Assembly: GCA_035560235.1 (NCBI GenBank)
Contig: DATMAG010000123.1
Coordinates: 1-44,865, forward strand
DNA from: DASRDU01 sp035560235
Lineage (GTDB): Bacteria > Acidobacteriota > Blastocatellia > RBC074
Direction: 5' to 3'
DNA: 44,865 nt
The notes below the pieces were generated by a model, which had not been told where the DNA came from, made no database searches, and saw nothing but the letters and a program-made list of their open reading frames with translations. Made by a program: the position numbers and the translations under genes. Shown here in pieces: positions 25,291 through 34,088 of this stretch (positions are counted from its first letter, which is position 1; each line of letters starts with the position of its first letter).

Positions 25291-25380
25291 GGACAGGATT
25301 GACAGGATTTTCAGGATGAAGCAACGGAAAGTGTCCCTCGCGGCAATGATTCAATCCTGAAAATCCTGTCAATCCTGTCC
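25291..25380. repeat. Palindromic GACAGGATT repeat (27-base perfect arms)
   Basis: Arms 25291-25317 and 25354-25380 are exact complements built from GGACAGGATTGACAGGATT and TTCAGGAT units, with a 36-base loop. It lies just upstream of the zinc-ribbon gene. Confidence 0.9.
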
Positions 25381-25399
25381 TTTGGTTTTCGGTTTCGAT

Positions 25400-25531
25400 T
25401 CAGTCTGCCAGGTTGTCACGTCCGACGCCGAGCGCATCGGCCACGCGGTTGAGGTAATTGAACCACGCTGCAATCAGCGTGATCTGCAGAATCGCCCGAT
25501 CGTCAAAGCCGACAGCACGCAATTTATGGGA
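25400..25531 (-). pseudogene. AhpD-like (carboxymuconolactone decarboxylase family) C-terminal remnant
   Basis: Minus-strand residues SHKLRAVGFDDRAILQITL, then IAAWFNYLNRVADALGV, match the C-terminal helices of peroxidase-related AhpD-like proteins (LRxAGFDDRAILDIxxxxAxFNxxNRxADGLGV). The ExxCxxC(xxH) catalytic part is absent and the sequence upstream is unrelated. It is the last 40 or so codons of a lost gene. Confidence 0.72.
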
Positions 25532-25596
25532 CTCCTGTGATGATGATTGCGCCGCGCCGGAAAGCGCGCGGCCATTCAACCACAATCAGCAGACAG

Positions 25597-25635
25597 AAAA
25601 AAGCCCCTGCGTGGTAATGGCTGTCACGCGGGGCT
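25597..25635 (-). terminator. Intrinsic terminator after the VIT-TonB receptor gene
   Basis: On the minus strand AGCCCCGCGTG and CACGCAGGGGCT pair (one bulged base) around an 11-base loop and are followed by TTTTTT. It starts about 60 bases after the stop of the large gene at 25698. Confidence 0.82.
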
Positions 25636-25697
25636 GAATTGAGATCAGGCAATTGTGGCCTGGTGGAAAAAATCTGGCTCCTGATTCAACCGCACGT

Positions 25698-28600
25698 TCA
25701 GAAAGCGAATCTGATCAGAAACTGCACCGCGCGCGGCCCGCCTGCATTGAATATTCCGCCTGCATTCGTGACCGGGGTGCCGAATGATGACGATTTCAGA
25801 CGGCCCGCTTCGTTCGGATTGCTGCTGTCGCGCGCGAGAACGTTCGCAAAGCCTGAATAGTTCGCGTTCGACAGGCCGAGGATGTTCGTCACGTTGAAGA
25901 GATTGAAGACCTCTGCGCCCGCTTCGAGTCTCGTTTCATTGCCGAATCTGAAGGTCTTCGACAATCGCAGATCGAATGAATGGAAGCTGTCATTGAAACG
26001 CGCCTCGTCGCGCACGAGCGGCAGCGGATCAGCACTGAGGCCGCTCGCATTGAGCTGACGAATGAAGCGGTTCAGTTCAGCGCCGCTGTGAAAGAGCCTG
26101 CCGCCTGCATTGCGCTGAAGAAGCGGCAGCCGCGCTCCGCCATCGGGCAGCAGAATATTCATCGGCACGCCTGAAGCCATCGTCCACAACGCCGCCGCGC
26201 GCAGGCCGCGCCACAGTTCATAATCGCCCGCCAGCGTGAAGCGATGCCGCTGATCAAACGGCGACGGGCCGTATTCGAGTCGCAGCCGGTTCGGATCAGC
26301 GATTCCGCTGAAGAATGGAAGCTGATCGCCGTTGGCAAAGTTGAAAGCCTTCGACAGAGTGTACGAAGCGCGAAACTGCGAACGGGCGGTGGCGCGTTTT
26401 TCGACGCTCACGAGCAGCGCATCATAAGACGCCTTTGCATCTGAAGTGATGACCACTACGCGATCAGGAGTAGCGGTTGCCGGATTGATAACAGTTCCGG
26501 CTTCGCGCCCGATGATGAAATGCCTGCCGAAGCTGTGCAGCAGATCGGCGCGCACGCTCCAGTCATTCGTGATCATCCGCTGAACGCCGATACTCGCCTG
26601 ATGCACGAGAGGATTCTGCAGCGCCGGATCAGGCACATTGAGGCCGGGCATTTCAGGTGATGTGATCGCCCGGCCCGCAAACGGACTGGTGAAGGCCGAA
26701 AAGAACTGACCGTTCTGCTCAGGCGCGCTGTTGCCCGCATAAGCCGCAATCACCAGGCTGCGCCCGTCGAGTGCGCGTTCAGTCGCGGCAAACTGCAACG
26801 GAATGCGGTCATAAAAGATTCCGTAACTGCCGTAAATCACCAGACGGTCGCCGTCCGCTGACCAGTTGAAGCCGAGGCGCGGCGCAAGGTTGTTCAGATC
26901 GCGCGTGCGCCTGCCGTGCAGAAACGGCTGCGCCAGCGGGCTGAGCTGAGCAGGGCCGCTCAGGTTCTTCTCGTTCGTGTCGAACTGCCAGCGCAGGCCG
27001 TAATTCAGCGTCAGATTCGGTCTGATGCGCCACTCATCCTGCGCCCAGACGGCAAAGTGCGTGTTGCCGATGCGATCAGCAGGCCGCGCGGCACTGACCG
27101 GAAGCCCGCGCAGCGCCACAGTGAAGAGCAGATCGTCGTCATCAATCCTGCCGTCGCCGTTGCGATCGGCGCTCGCAAAGTCCTCGGCAAAATTGATCAG
27201 CCCGCGCGCCGCAAAGCCCGCATCGTAAGCCGCGCTGACGCGCTGCAGTTCAGCGCCATACTTCAGCGTGTGCGTGCCGCTGATGTGAGCAAGGTTGTCA
27301 GTCATCTGCCAGCGATTCTGACGAATGAGCGCAGGCACGCGAAACGGCGCGCCGTCCTGCAGACTCGGAAAGTTAAGTTGCAGCCCCACGCTCAGCGGCG
27401 CGTTGTCATTGCGAAAACGATTGAAGCCGAATCTGAATTCATTGACGATGGTCGGCGTGAAAGTTCGCGTGTAACCCAGATGCGCGGCATCGGATTCGCT
27501 TCTGACCTGCTGTGTCTGCGTTGCCGCGCCGATGGTCCGCTGCAGGATCGCGGCTGATCTGTTCTCGCCGCGTGCGACTGACCAGAGCAGGCTGAACTGA
27601 TCTCTGGCAGTCGCGTGAAGATCAGCGCGCAGCGAGCCGAGCAGTTCATCGAGCGGCGCGGGCGCGAAACGCTGTCTGATTGCGTGTGCCGCCGCATCGC
27701 GCTGAGCGAACTGCAGCAGGCCCTGCTGCTGACGATCATCGAACGATCCAAAGACAAAGATGTGATCCCGCCAGACCGGCCCGCCGAGCGTTCCGGCGTA
27801 CTGTTCGCGGTGAAATGAAGGCTTCGGCTGAGTGCGGTCGAAGGTCGCGGGCAGCGCGCTGAATCTGCCGCTGCGCCCGAAAAACCTGGCCGAACCGTGC
27901 CACTGATTTGTTCCGGCTTTGGTCTGAAGACTGACTGAAGCCGGGCCTGAGCGACCCTGTTCAGCAGTCGCACCATTTGTTACCACGCGCGTCTCCTGAA
28001 TCGCGGCGGCAGGCAGGGGCAATGAACCTCCGGTCACGTCGTTGCTGTAATCGCTGCCGTCAACCGTGAACCGCAGACTGCTGTCGGGCAGCCCGGCCAC
28101 GATTTCAGGCGCGCTGCGGCGCGGCTGCGTCTGCAGGCACGGCGTCACAGTCCCCGGAGCGAGCTGCACGAGTTCAGTGAAATCGCGGCCCGCGAGCGGC
28201 AGGTTCTCAATTCCGGTGACGGCCACTACTTCAGCCACACTGGTGGCAAGTGTCATTTGCGAGACTGAGGCCGTAACCACCACGGCATTACTCACTGCGC
28301 CGCCTGCGGTGCTGAAGCTGACGCCATCAGGTTGCGCAACGGGCACGATGATGCGCTGCGGCGGTTCGCCGTTCGTGACCGGATTCTCTTCGACCGCGAC
28401 GAATGAAGTGAACGGCGTCATCAGGCGGTATTCGAGTCCGAGCCTGGTGATGGCCTCTTTGATTTCACTGCGCGGGTTGTTCTGCTGCAGGCCGTTGTAA
28501 TCGCGGCTCATCAGGTCATCAATCCGGCGGCGCGCCCAGAGCGTGGCCAGCACGTCGTGTTGCGGCTGCGTTTCGGGCAGTTCGACCGGAATCTCGCGCA

Positions 28601-30224
28601 CGAAAGACTGTCCGTGCCTTCTCCCGCGCAGCCGGATCACGCCGCGCCCGCTCGCGGTAAAGCGCCCGCTCAGAACCAGCGGCCTCGCGCTGAACAGATC
28701 AGGAATGCGCTGCGGATAAACGTCAGTGACCGGCAGCCCCGCCCAGTCAATTGCAATGTCAGTCAGCAGCGGGCTGCGCACCCGTTCGTGAAAGCGCATG
28801 GCCGCAGCCTCGGCCTCATCGGCCTCGCCCTTCGAGGCGGTTCTGACCGGCACATATTCGACTTCGCCGCGTCCGTGTTCGGCCATTTTGTCGAGCAGAA
28901 AGCGATTGACCGAATTGCCGATGCCGAAGGCGAAGACGCGCGCGCGCGGGTGTTTCTGCACTTCAGCGATGATCTCCTGATCGTTGCCGACATAGCCGTC
29001 GGTCATAAAACAGACGATGCGCACGTGATCCTGTCCCTCTGAATCAGCGAGCGCGGCACGAATGGCCTTCATCATTTCAGTTCCGCCGTCGCCCCGGCGC
29101 GATTCCAGAAATTCCTGAGCCTTGCGCAGGTTCTCTTTAGTCGCCGGAACCGGATGATCGAACAGAATGTGAGTGTCGCCGGAGAAGGTGATCAGATTGA
29201 AAGTGTCTTGTTCATACAGCCCGTCGAGCGCAAGCTTCATCGCCTTCTTCGCCGTTTCAATCGGCAGCCCGCTCATCGAACCTGAAGTGTCGAGGACGAA
29301 GACGAGTTCCTTCGGCGTCACATCCTCAATGCTCACGCGGTCGGGCGGCTGCAGAATCAGCGTGAAATAACCGCCCCGCTCGCTGCGATGAGTGAGCAGG
29401 GCGTCTTCAATGCTGCGGCCTCCGACATCGAAACGAAGAATGAAATCGCGGTTCGGGATCGCGTCTTTCTCCCTGAGCCGGACGACGGCTGAATGCAGGC
29501 TGTTGCGGTCAACCACGATTTCGTGCAGCGTGGATCTGATCTCTTCGACCGGCACGCCGGCGTCAATCGCCACTTCAATCGAAATGTCGTGACCGGGCCG
29601 CTCGCCCGCAGGCGCCGTGGCCGGTGCAATGCGCGCGGCCTCAGCCTCCGGCACCGTGTCCGGGTTGTAGCGTTCACCGACCACCATCGGAAAAACGAAT
29701 TCATACGAGCCGTCCTCGTACTTCAGCGTTTCGACATAACTGATCGTGACGGCGACCGCTTCGCCGGGCAGGATGTTGGCGACCGACTGCGTGAAGATGT
29801 TCGGGCGTTCCTGATCGAGCAGACTGGCGACTTTGCCCGCTGCTCTGGCCTCTTCATAAGCCCGGCGCGCCTCTTCTCGTTCCCTGATAACGCCGCGAAT
29901 GGTGCGCGCGCCGACGGTCATGGTCAGTTCGTCAACGGCGGCATTCTGCGGCAGCGGGAAGAGGTAAACGGCTTCGATCTTTTCGCCGGTCGGGTTGTGA
30001 AACTGCTGAGTGACAGTCACGCGCGCAAGAGAGCCGCTGATTGCGGCTCTGACTTCGGTGTGTTTGAGCGGACAGATCGCGCCGGGCTGACCGCTGGCAT
30101 CAATGATCTGCAACCGGCCCTCGGTAAGGGGCGGGCGTTTCGCTGCCCTGGTGTATGCCGGAATCATCAGGCTGAGGACGCTGACGAGAACGAAGAGAGC
30201 TGACAGGATGTGCTTTCGAGTCAT
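25698..30224 (-). CDS. VIT - vWA - TonB-dependent receptor fusion protein (1508 aa)
   Basis: The ATG at 30224 has GGAGG upstream. A signal peptide (LSALFVLVSVLSLMIPA) leads into a VIT domain (about 35-170: VTVTQQFHNPTGEKIEAVYL, FPLPQNAAVDE, REEARRAYEEARAAG). A vWA domain follows at about 305-480, with MIDAS residues at 312-316 (DTSGS) and the typical continuation SEIKEAITRLGLEYRLMTPF near residue 600. From about 645 the protein becomes an Oar-type TonB receptor: plug (GIENLPLAGRDFTELVQLAP, LRFTVDGSDYSNDVTGG, VVTNGATAEQGRSGP) to about 770. A beta-barrel then runs to the C-terminal Phe (QFLIRFAF). Residues near 1017-1028 form a Ca-binding-like loop (DRNGDGRIDDDD). There is one uninterrupted frame. 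Usually these halves are separate proteins. Confidence 0.88.
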   Translation of the reverse strand: MTRKHILSALFVLVSVLSLMIPAYTRAAKRPPLTEGRLQIIDASGQPGAICPLKHTEVRAAISGSLARVTVTQQFHNPTGEKIEAVYLFPLPQNAAVDELTMTVGARTIRGVIREREEARRAYEEARAAGKVASLLDQERPNIFTQSVANILPGEAVAVTISYVETLKYEDGSYEFVFPMVVGERYNPDTVPEAEAARIAPATAPAGERPGHDISIEVAIDAGVPVEEIRSTLHEIVVDRNSLHSAVVRLREKDAIPNRDFILRFDVGGRSIEDALLTHRSERGGYFTLILQPPDRVSIEDVTPKELVFVLDTSGSMSGLPIETAKKAMKLALDGLYEQDTFNLITFSGDTHILFDHPVPATKENLRKAQEFLESRRGDGGTEMMKAIRAALADSEGQDHVRIVCFMTDGYVGNDQEIIAEVQKHPRARVFAFGIGNSVNRFLLDKMAEHGRGEVEYVPVRTASKGEADEAEAAAMRFHERVRSPLLTDIAIDWAGLPVTDVYPQRIPDLFSARPLVLSGRFTASGRGVIRLRGRRHGQSFVREIPVELPETQPQHDVLATLWARRRIDDLMSRDYNGLQQNNPRSEIKEAITRLGLEYRLMTPFTSFVAVEENPVTNGEPPQRIIVPVAQPDGVSFSTAGGAVSNAVVVTASVSQMTLATSVAEVVAVTGIENLPLAGRDFTELVQLAPGTVTPCLQTQPRRSAPEIVAGLPDSSLRFTVDGSDYSNDVTGGSLPLPAAAIQETRVVTNGATAEQGRSGPASVSLQTKAGTNQWHGSARFFGRSGRFSALPATFDRTQPKPSFHREQYAGTLGGPVWRDHIFVFGSFDDRQQQGLLQFAQRDAAAHAIRQRFAPAPLDELLGSLRADLHATARDQFSLLWSVARGENRSAAILQRTIGAATQTQQVRSESDAAHLGYTRTFTPTIVNEFRFGFNRFRNDNAPLSVGLQLNFPSLQDGAPFRVPALIRQNRWQMTDNLAHISGTHTLKYGAELQRVSAAYDAGFAARGLINFAEDFASADRNGDGRIDDDDLLFTVALRGLPVSAARPADRIGNTHFAVWAQDEWRIRPNLTLNYGLRWQFDTNEKNLSGPAQLSPLAQPFLHGRRTRDLNNLAPRLGFNWSADGDRLVIYGSYGIFYDRIPLQFAATERALDGRSLVIAAYAGNSAPEQNGQFFSAFTSPFAGRAITSPEMPGLNVPDPALQNPLVHQASIGVQRMITNDWSVRADLLHSFGRHFIIGREAGTVINPATATPDRVVVITSDAKASYDALLVSVEKRATARSQFRASYTLSKAFNFANGDQLPFFSGIADPNRLRLEYGPSPFDQRHRFTLAGDYELWRGLRAAALWTMASGVPMNILLPDGGARLPLLQRNAGGRLFHSGAELNRFIRQLNASGLSADPLPLVRDEARFNDSFHSFDLRLSKTFRFGNETRLEAGAEVFNLFNVTNILGLSNANYSGFANVLARDSSNPNEAGRLKSSSFGTPVTNAGGIFNAGGPRAVQFLIRFAF

Positions 30225-30471
30225 GGTAACCTCCATCTGAACAAACGAACTCCAAAGCATCCGACAGCAAAGCTGATTGTGCAGGTGAGTGAGTGGCCAC
30301 TGATTTACTGTCCGTTGTCAGCCTCTGAACGCAGCGGCGGGAAGAAACTTGCAGGCGGGAAGACAGATTTTTTGAAACGGCATCACGAACCGGGAGTGCG
30401 CTCTCGCTTCACCCCCGGCTGTTGACTCGCGTCCCTGACGGGCTGAAAACAGAAAGGTATGCGCCGGGAAG

Positions 30472-31284
30472 CTACCAGCGGACGTTGTAAGTTCGGGCGA
30501 GCTGTGTGAGGTAAGCGCGAATGACTGACCAGTCGCTCTGCACGCGCCCGCTCAGGCGGCGCTGTTCAATGAAGCTGTCAATCGTCGCGCCGAGGCGCAG
30601 CAGCTCATCAACCTGGCGCTGCGCTTCACGACTGTCGCTGACGCGGTTGCGCAGCCTGTCGGCTGACTTTGACAGGTCGCTGAGCGAGTTGGTGATGTTC
30701 CTGCGGGTCTGGCTGTCAACTGACCGGATGTTTTTCAGCGCCTTGTCGGCGTCATCGCGCAACTGTGCGGTGTTGCGTCTGATGCTTTCGACCAGCGCGA
30801 TGACCTCCTGATCGTTCAGGCGCGAGGGGCGGTTTTCAGGGCCGGATTCATCCCACCGGACATTCCACGCGCGGCCCAGTATTTCAAGCTGCTGCCGCAC
30901 CTCAGTCCATTCGCGGTCAGCGCCGGTCACAACCGGATGGCGCTGCATAAAACGATCAATGTAAATCGAACGGCGCAGCACTTCCTCGACGTCAGCAGCC
31001 ACCGAACGTTTGCCGTCAAAGCGATCCTTCAGCCGCCGGGCTGACACCTTCAGGTCTTCGACGTACTGCGGCAGGCTCTCTTCGCCGCTGCCATAGTTGA
31101 TGCGCGATTTCTTCAGTCCCTTGCTGATGGCGTCGCGAAAGTTGCCGACGCGGTCTTCGAGGCGGTCGAGCAGCGGTTTGACCTCGCGGTCAGCCAGACG
31201 GAATGGCTGCTGAGCCAGGCCGGTCAGTGCGAGCAGCGTCAGACAGCAGATGGTCAGACAGGTGAATTTCAGAAGCTGTTGCAT
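30472..31284 (-). CDS. Exported helical protein with an internal duplication (270 aa)
   Basis: The ATG at 31284 follows GGAGGAACT. A signal peptide with a Cys-rich core (FTCLTICCLTLLALTGLAQ) precedes a mature part made of two related helical units. Each begins with a LLDRLEDRVGNFRDAISKGL or IRRNTAQLRDDADKALKNI type helix and contains a SADRLRNRV/SARRLKDRF helix. Each ends with W..VRQQLEILGRAWNVRW or WSVIRAYLTQLARTYNVRW. No known domain is recognised. It is upstream of and on the same strand as the VIT-TonB receptor gene, 247 bases away, so a periplasmic role linked to that protein is possible but not shown. Confidence 0.78.
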   Translation of the reverse strand: MQQLLKFTCLTICCLTLLALTGLAQQPFRLADREVKPLLDRLEDRVGNFRDAISKGLKKSRINYGSGEESLPQYVEDLKVSARRLKDRFDGKRSVAADVEEVLRRSIYIDRFMQRHPVVTGADREWTEVRQQLEILGRAWNVRWDESGPENRPSRLNDQEVIALVESIRRNTAQLRDDADKALKNIRSVDSQTRRNITNSLSDLSKSADRLRNRVSDSREAQRQVDELLRLGATIDSFIEQRRLSGRVQSDWSVIRAYLTQLARTYNVRW

Positions 31285-31418
31285 AGTTCCTCCGGTTGAA
31301 GGCTGACAACCCTGAGCAGGGCAGGCTGTCAGTAAGGCGATTAAGCTATGCAAGGGGGTGCATGGCGTAATCGTGCCGGGCAGTCGCGGCAATGTCAACC
31401 GAGCCGCGAAAACACCGC

Positions 31419-31526
31419 ACATTCTCCATTTTCCATTCTCAATTCTCCATTCTTTGCAGTGAGCAGTGATTTGCAGACCGGCTTCCTGCGAAGAATGGAG
31501 AATTGAGAATGGAAAATGGAGAATGT
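31419..31526. repeat. Palindromic repeat of the ATTCTCCATT family, copy 2
   Basis: Arms 31419-31454 and 31491-31526 are 36-base exact complements around a 36-base loop. The units (ATTCTCCATT, TTCCATTCTC, AATTCTCCATT) are shared with the copy at 9475-9581, but the middle unit differs in both arms, so arm symmetry is kept while copies diverge. Confidence 0.92.
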
Positions 31527-31548
31527 CTCACGCTGCTTCTGTGCGAGC

Positions 31549-33465
31549 TCAGTCATTGCGCGCACAGACCTTGATGAAGAACGCCGGATCGCCGATTTCA
31601 GGCGGCTGAGTGAGCGCGTCAGCCGCCCGCCCGCAGACTCTGACCAGGTGATACTGCCCGCTGATCCACGCGCCGAGCGTCTGGTCAAAATCGCGCCCGA
31701 AGGCCTCCTGTCCGAATTCGCGCATCGGGCGATTGACGATGAAAACGTAACGCACGCTCGCCTGCTGCAACCGTTCGATGGCAGCGCGTTCTTCCTGCTC
31801 GCTCATAAAACCGGGAATCATAATCTGATGGCGCAGCGGCATGCGACGGCCCGACAGAAAGGCCAGATCGCTGCCTTCAGGCAGAACGGCGATGGCTTCG
31901 CCCGGAGCGGTGTGCTGCTCAATGAATTCAAGCGCCTCTTTGAGCGCCGGGCCTGACGTGTGATTCGTGTAAAGCGTCCCGCGCGGAGCGCTGATCAGCA
32001 CATCGAAGGTGCGACGATAACGCACGGCGAAAACGCCGATGGTCATAATCATCAGCGCCGCGAGCGTCGTGCGCCCGAACATCCGCACCCGCGCCGCGAG
32101 CTTCTGATTCCGCGTCCAGTCCTCAATCGCGCGCGGCAGCGAGCGCGTCGTCAGATAAACGATCAGCACGAGCGAAGTCGGCAGAAAGAAGCCGCCGAAT
32201 GCGCCTCCGCTCGGCACGCGCAACGCCACCCGCGCCAGCACTGCCAGACTGTAGACCGCGATGATGAACAGCGCCCGATCCGTCGGCGAAGTCGGAATAA
32301 TGTGCGCCCGCCGGCTGCGCCGCCAGACCGGAATAATCAGACAGACCAGCGCGACCGGCAGCGCCCGCAGCGGGCTGCCATCCCACCGGCCTTCAGACAG
32401 CGCTCTGATGACGAAAGTCCCGGCCAGCGCCAGTCCAAGCACCAGCCCGGAGCGCAGAATCAGAAAGCGCAGTTCGGTTCCCGTTCGCACAGCCGCTTCG
32501 CGCCGCTGCGCCCGCAGCAGACTGAGCGCGCTGAGCAGCACAATGCCGCCCGCCGCCGCAACGCTCACTATCAATCCGCCAGTCATCTGCAGCAGCGATG
32601 AGAACGGATGATCCATGCCCGTGCGCTGCCGGTTGTAAAAAACGAGCGATGGCGGCAGATGCGTGTAGAGCAGATGACAGTCCTCAATCAGCGTCTGCCA
32701 TCCGACCCGCCACAGCAGCCAGCCGTAAACCGGCAGCGCAATCAATACGCTGAAAGCCGCCGCAACCGAGAGCCGCATGACGAGCGTTCCGAACTCGCGC
32801 CGGTGCATCAGGAGCAGCGTCGCCGCGATTGTGAGCGCCGCCGCCAGCGCAAATTCCTGCTTGGTCACTGCGGCCAGCCCGGTCAGCACGCCCGCCACGA
32901 TCAGTTCGCCCCGGCGCAGAGTTTCAGCGTATCGCAGCATTGCCAGCACCGCGCCGAGCGCCATCACGGTGCTGTACAGGGCCGCAAACGAATAAGGCGA
33001 AATCAGATTGCCCGCAGGCTTGAAGACGCACAGCACAGTCACAGTGGCCGCTGCCAGCGCCGCTTCGGTTTCGGGCAGCAGACGCCGCGCCAGGCGCCAG
33101 CACAAATAGACGATGATGCCTGAACAGATCACGCCGCCGACGAGCAGCGTTTCGAGATGGGCGCCGAACAGCCGGTAGAGCAGGGCATTGAAGTAAGGGG
33201 CAAACGGCGGATAGATGTGATGCACATCGCGGTAAAGCATTTCACCGCCGAGCAGGCGCAGCGGCAGATCCAGTTCGCGCCCGCTGTCGGCAATCGGCGA
33301 AGTCCATCGCCGCCACGACACCAGCAGCATCAGCGCAAAGACGGCGAACATCAGCGCCTGCGGTCTGCGAAGCCACTGCCGCGGCGTGACAGTCTGCTGC
33401 ACACCCTGCGGATTGCCCGCAGCGGGGAACTGCTCATTGTGACGAGATGCTGAAGTGTCCGGCAT
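31549..33465 (-). CDS. Integral-membrane glycosyltransferase, GT-C (ArnT/PMT-like) type
   Basis: 638 residues from the ATG at 33465; a longer TTG-initiated version (33498) has no ribosome site. About 11-13 membrane segments are visible. The first periplasmic loop has SPIADSGRELDLPLRLLGGE, then YRDVHHIYPPFAPY, with the Asp/Glu residues and YPP motif seen in GT39/GT83-like polyprenyl-phosphate-sugar transferases. The C-terminal soluble part (about 500-638: GEAIAVLPEGSDLAFLSGRR, VRYVFIVNRPMREFGQE) resembles the periplasmic tail of such enzymes. It probably transfers a sugar from a lipid carrier on the outer face of the inner membrane. Acceptor unknown. Confidence 0.75.
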   Translation of the reverse strand: MPDTSASRHNEQFPAAGNPQGVQQTVTPRQWLRRPQALMFAVFALMLLVSWRRWTSPIADSGRELDLPLRLLGGEMLYRDVHHIYPPFAPYFNALLYRLFGAHLETLLVGGVICSGIIVYLCWRLARRLLPETEAALAAATVTVLCVFKPAGNLISPYSFAALYSTVMALGAVLAMLRYAETLRRGELIVAGVLTGLAAVTKQEFALAAALTIAATLLLMHRREFGTLVMRLSVAAAFSVLIALPVYGWLLWRVGWQTLIEDCHLLYTHLPPSLVFYNRQRTGMDHPFSSLLQMTGGLIVSVAAAGGIVLLSALSLLRAQRREAAVRTGTELRFLILRSGLVLGLALAGTFVIRALSEGRWDGSPLRALPVALVCLIIPVWRRSRRAHIIPTSPTDRALFIIAVYSLAVLARVALRVPSGGAFGGFFLPTSLVLIVYLTTRSLPRAIEDWTRNQKLAARVRMFGRTTLAALMIMTIGVFAVRYRRTFDVLISAPRGTLYTNHTSGPALKEALEFIEQHTAPGEAIAVLPEGSDLAFLSGRRMPLRHQIMIPGFMSEQEERAAIERLQQASVRYVFIVNRPMREFGQEAFGRDFDQTLGAWISGQYHLVRVCGRAADALTQPPEIGDPAFFIKVCARND

Positions 33466-33549
33466 TCTGCAACCTGTGACTTTCAGGAATGAATTCAAAC
33501 CATATTCTGCAATCTGCCATCAGCAGTCTGCAATTCGCAGGTCGCCGGG

Positions 33550-33579
33550 TTGTCAGTTTTTCAGACCGTGAGTTAGTAT
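33550..33579 (+). promoter_or_regulatory. Candidate sigma-70 promoter for rpiB-glyA
   Basis: TTGTCA (33550-33555) and TAGTAT (33574-33579) are separated by 18 bases, 45 bases before the rpiB start. It lies in the divergent region between the glycosyltransferase and rpiB. Confidence 0.4.
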
Positions 33580-33623
33580 GCGAATGGCCCGCGTGCCCCG
33601 CGCATTTCACCGAGGAGAGAGCC

Positions 33624-34070
33624 ATGAAAATCGCCATCGCCAGTGATCACGCCGGATTTCAGGCCCGGCAGGCCATTCAGCAGACGCTTGCCGAAATGGG
33701 CATCGAATTTGACGATCTCGGCACGTACTCCGAAGACTCAGTTGATTATCCCGACTACGCCGAGCGCGTTGCTGCCGCCGTCAATCGCGGCGAGGCCGAG
33801 CGCGGCATCCTGGTTTGCGGCAGCGGCATCGGCATTATGATTGCCGCCAACAAAATCAACGGCATTCGCTGCGCGCTGGCCTGGAATGAAGAGACGGCGC
33901 GCCTTGCGCGCCAGCACAATGATGCCAACATCGTCGCCGTCGGAGGCCGCACGACCGCGCCGGAAGTCATCACTGAAATCGTGCGCGCCTTTCTGACCAC
34001 TGACTTCGCGGGCGGTCGTCACTCCGTCCGCGTTGAAAAAATTTCCCGACTCGAACAGCAAAACTCATAA
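33624..34070 (+). CDS. rpiB: Ribose-5-phosphate isomerase B
   Basis: 148 residues from the ATG at 33624 with GAGGAGAG before it. It interconverts ribose-5-phosphate and ribulose-5-phosphate in the pentose-phosphate pathway. RpiB/LacAB motifs are complete: IAIASDHAGFQ (active-site Asp-His), the SVDYPDYA segment, the catalytic-Cys loop VCGSGIGIMIAANK, the ALAWNEETARLARQHNDANI strand-helix and GGRTT. glyA starts 18 bases downstream on the same strand, an arrangement common in Acidobacteriota and other phyla. Confidence 0.96.
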   Translation: MKIAIASDHAGFQARQAIQQTLAEMGIEFDDLGTYSEDSVDYPDYAERVAAAVNRGEAERGILVCGSGIGIMIAANKINGIRCALAWNEETARLARQHNDANIVAVGGRTTAPEVITEIVRAFLTTDFAGGRHSVRVEKISRLEQQNS

Positions 34071-34088
34071 CGCAAAGGTTTGATCAAC

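Noticed and set aside
29493..30203. 236-residue plus-strand frame opposite the VIT domain
   Set aside because: It lies opposite a well-conserved VIT domain and has no protein family character.
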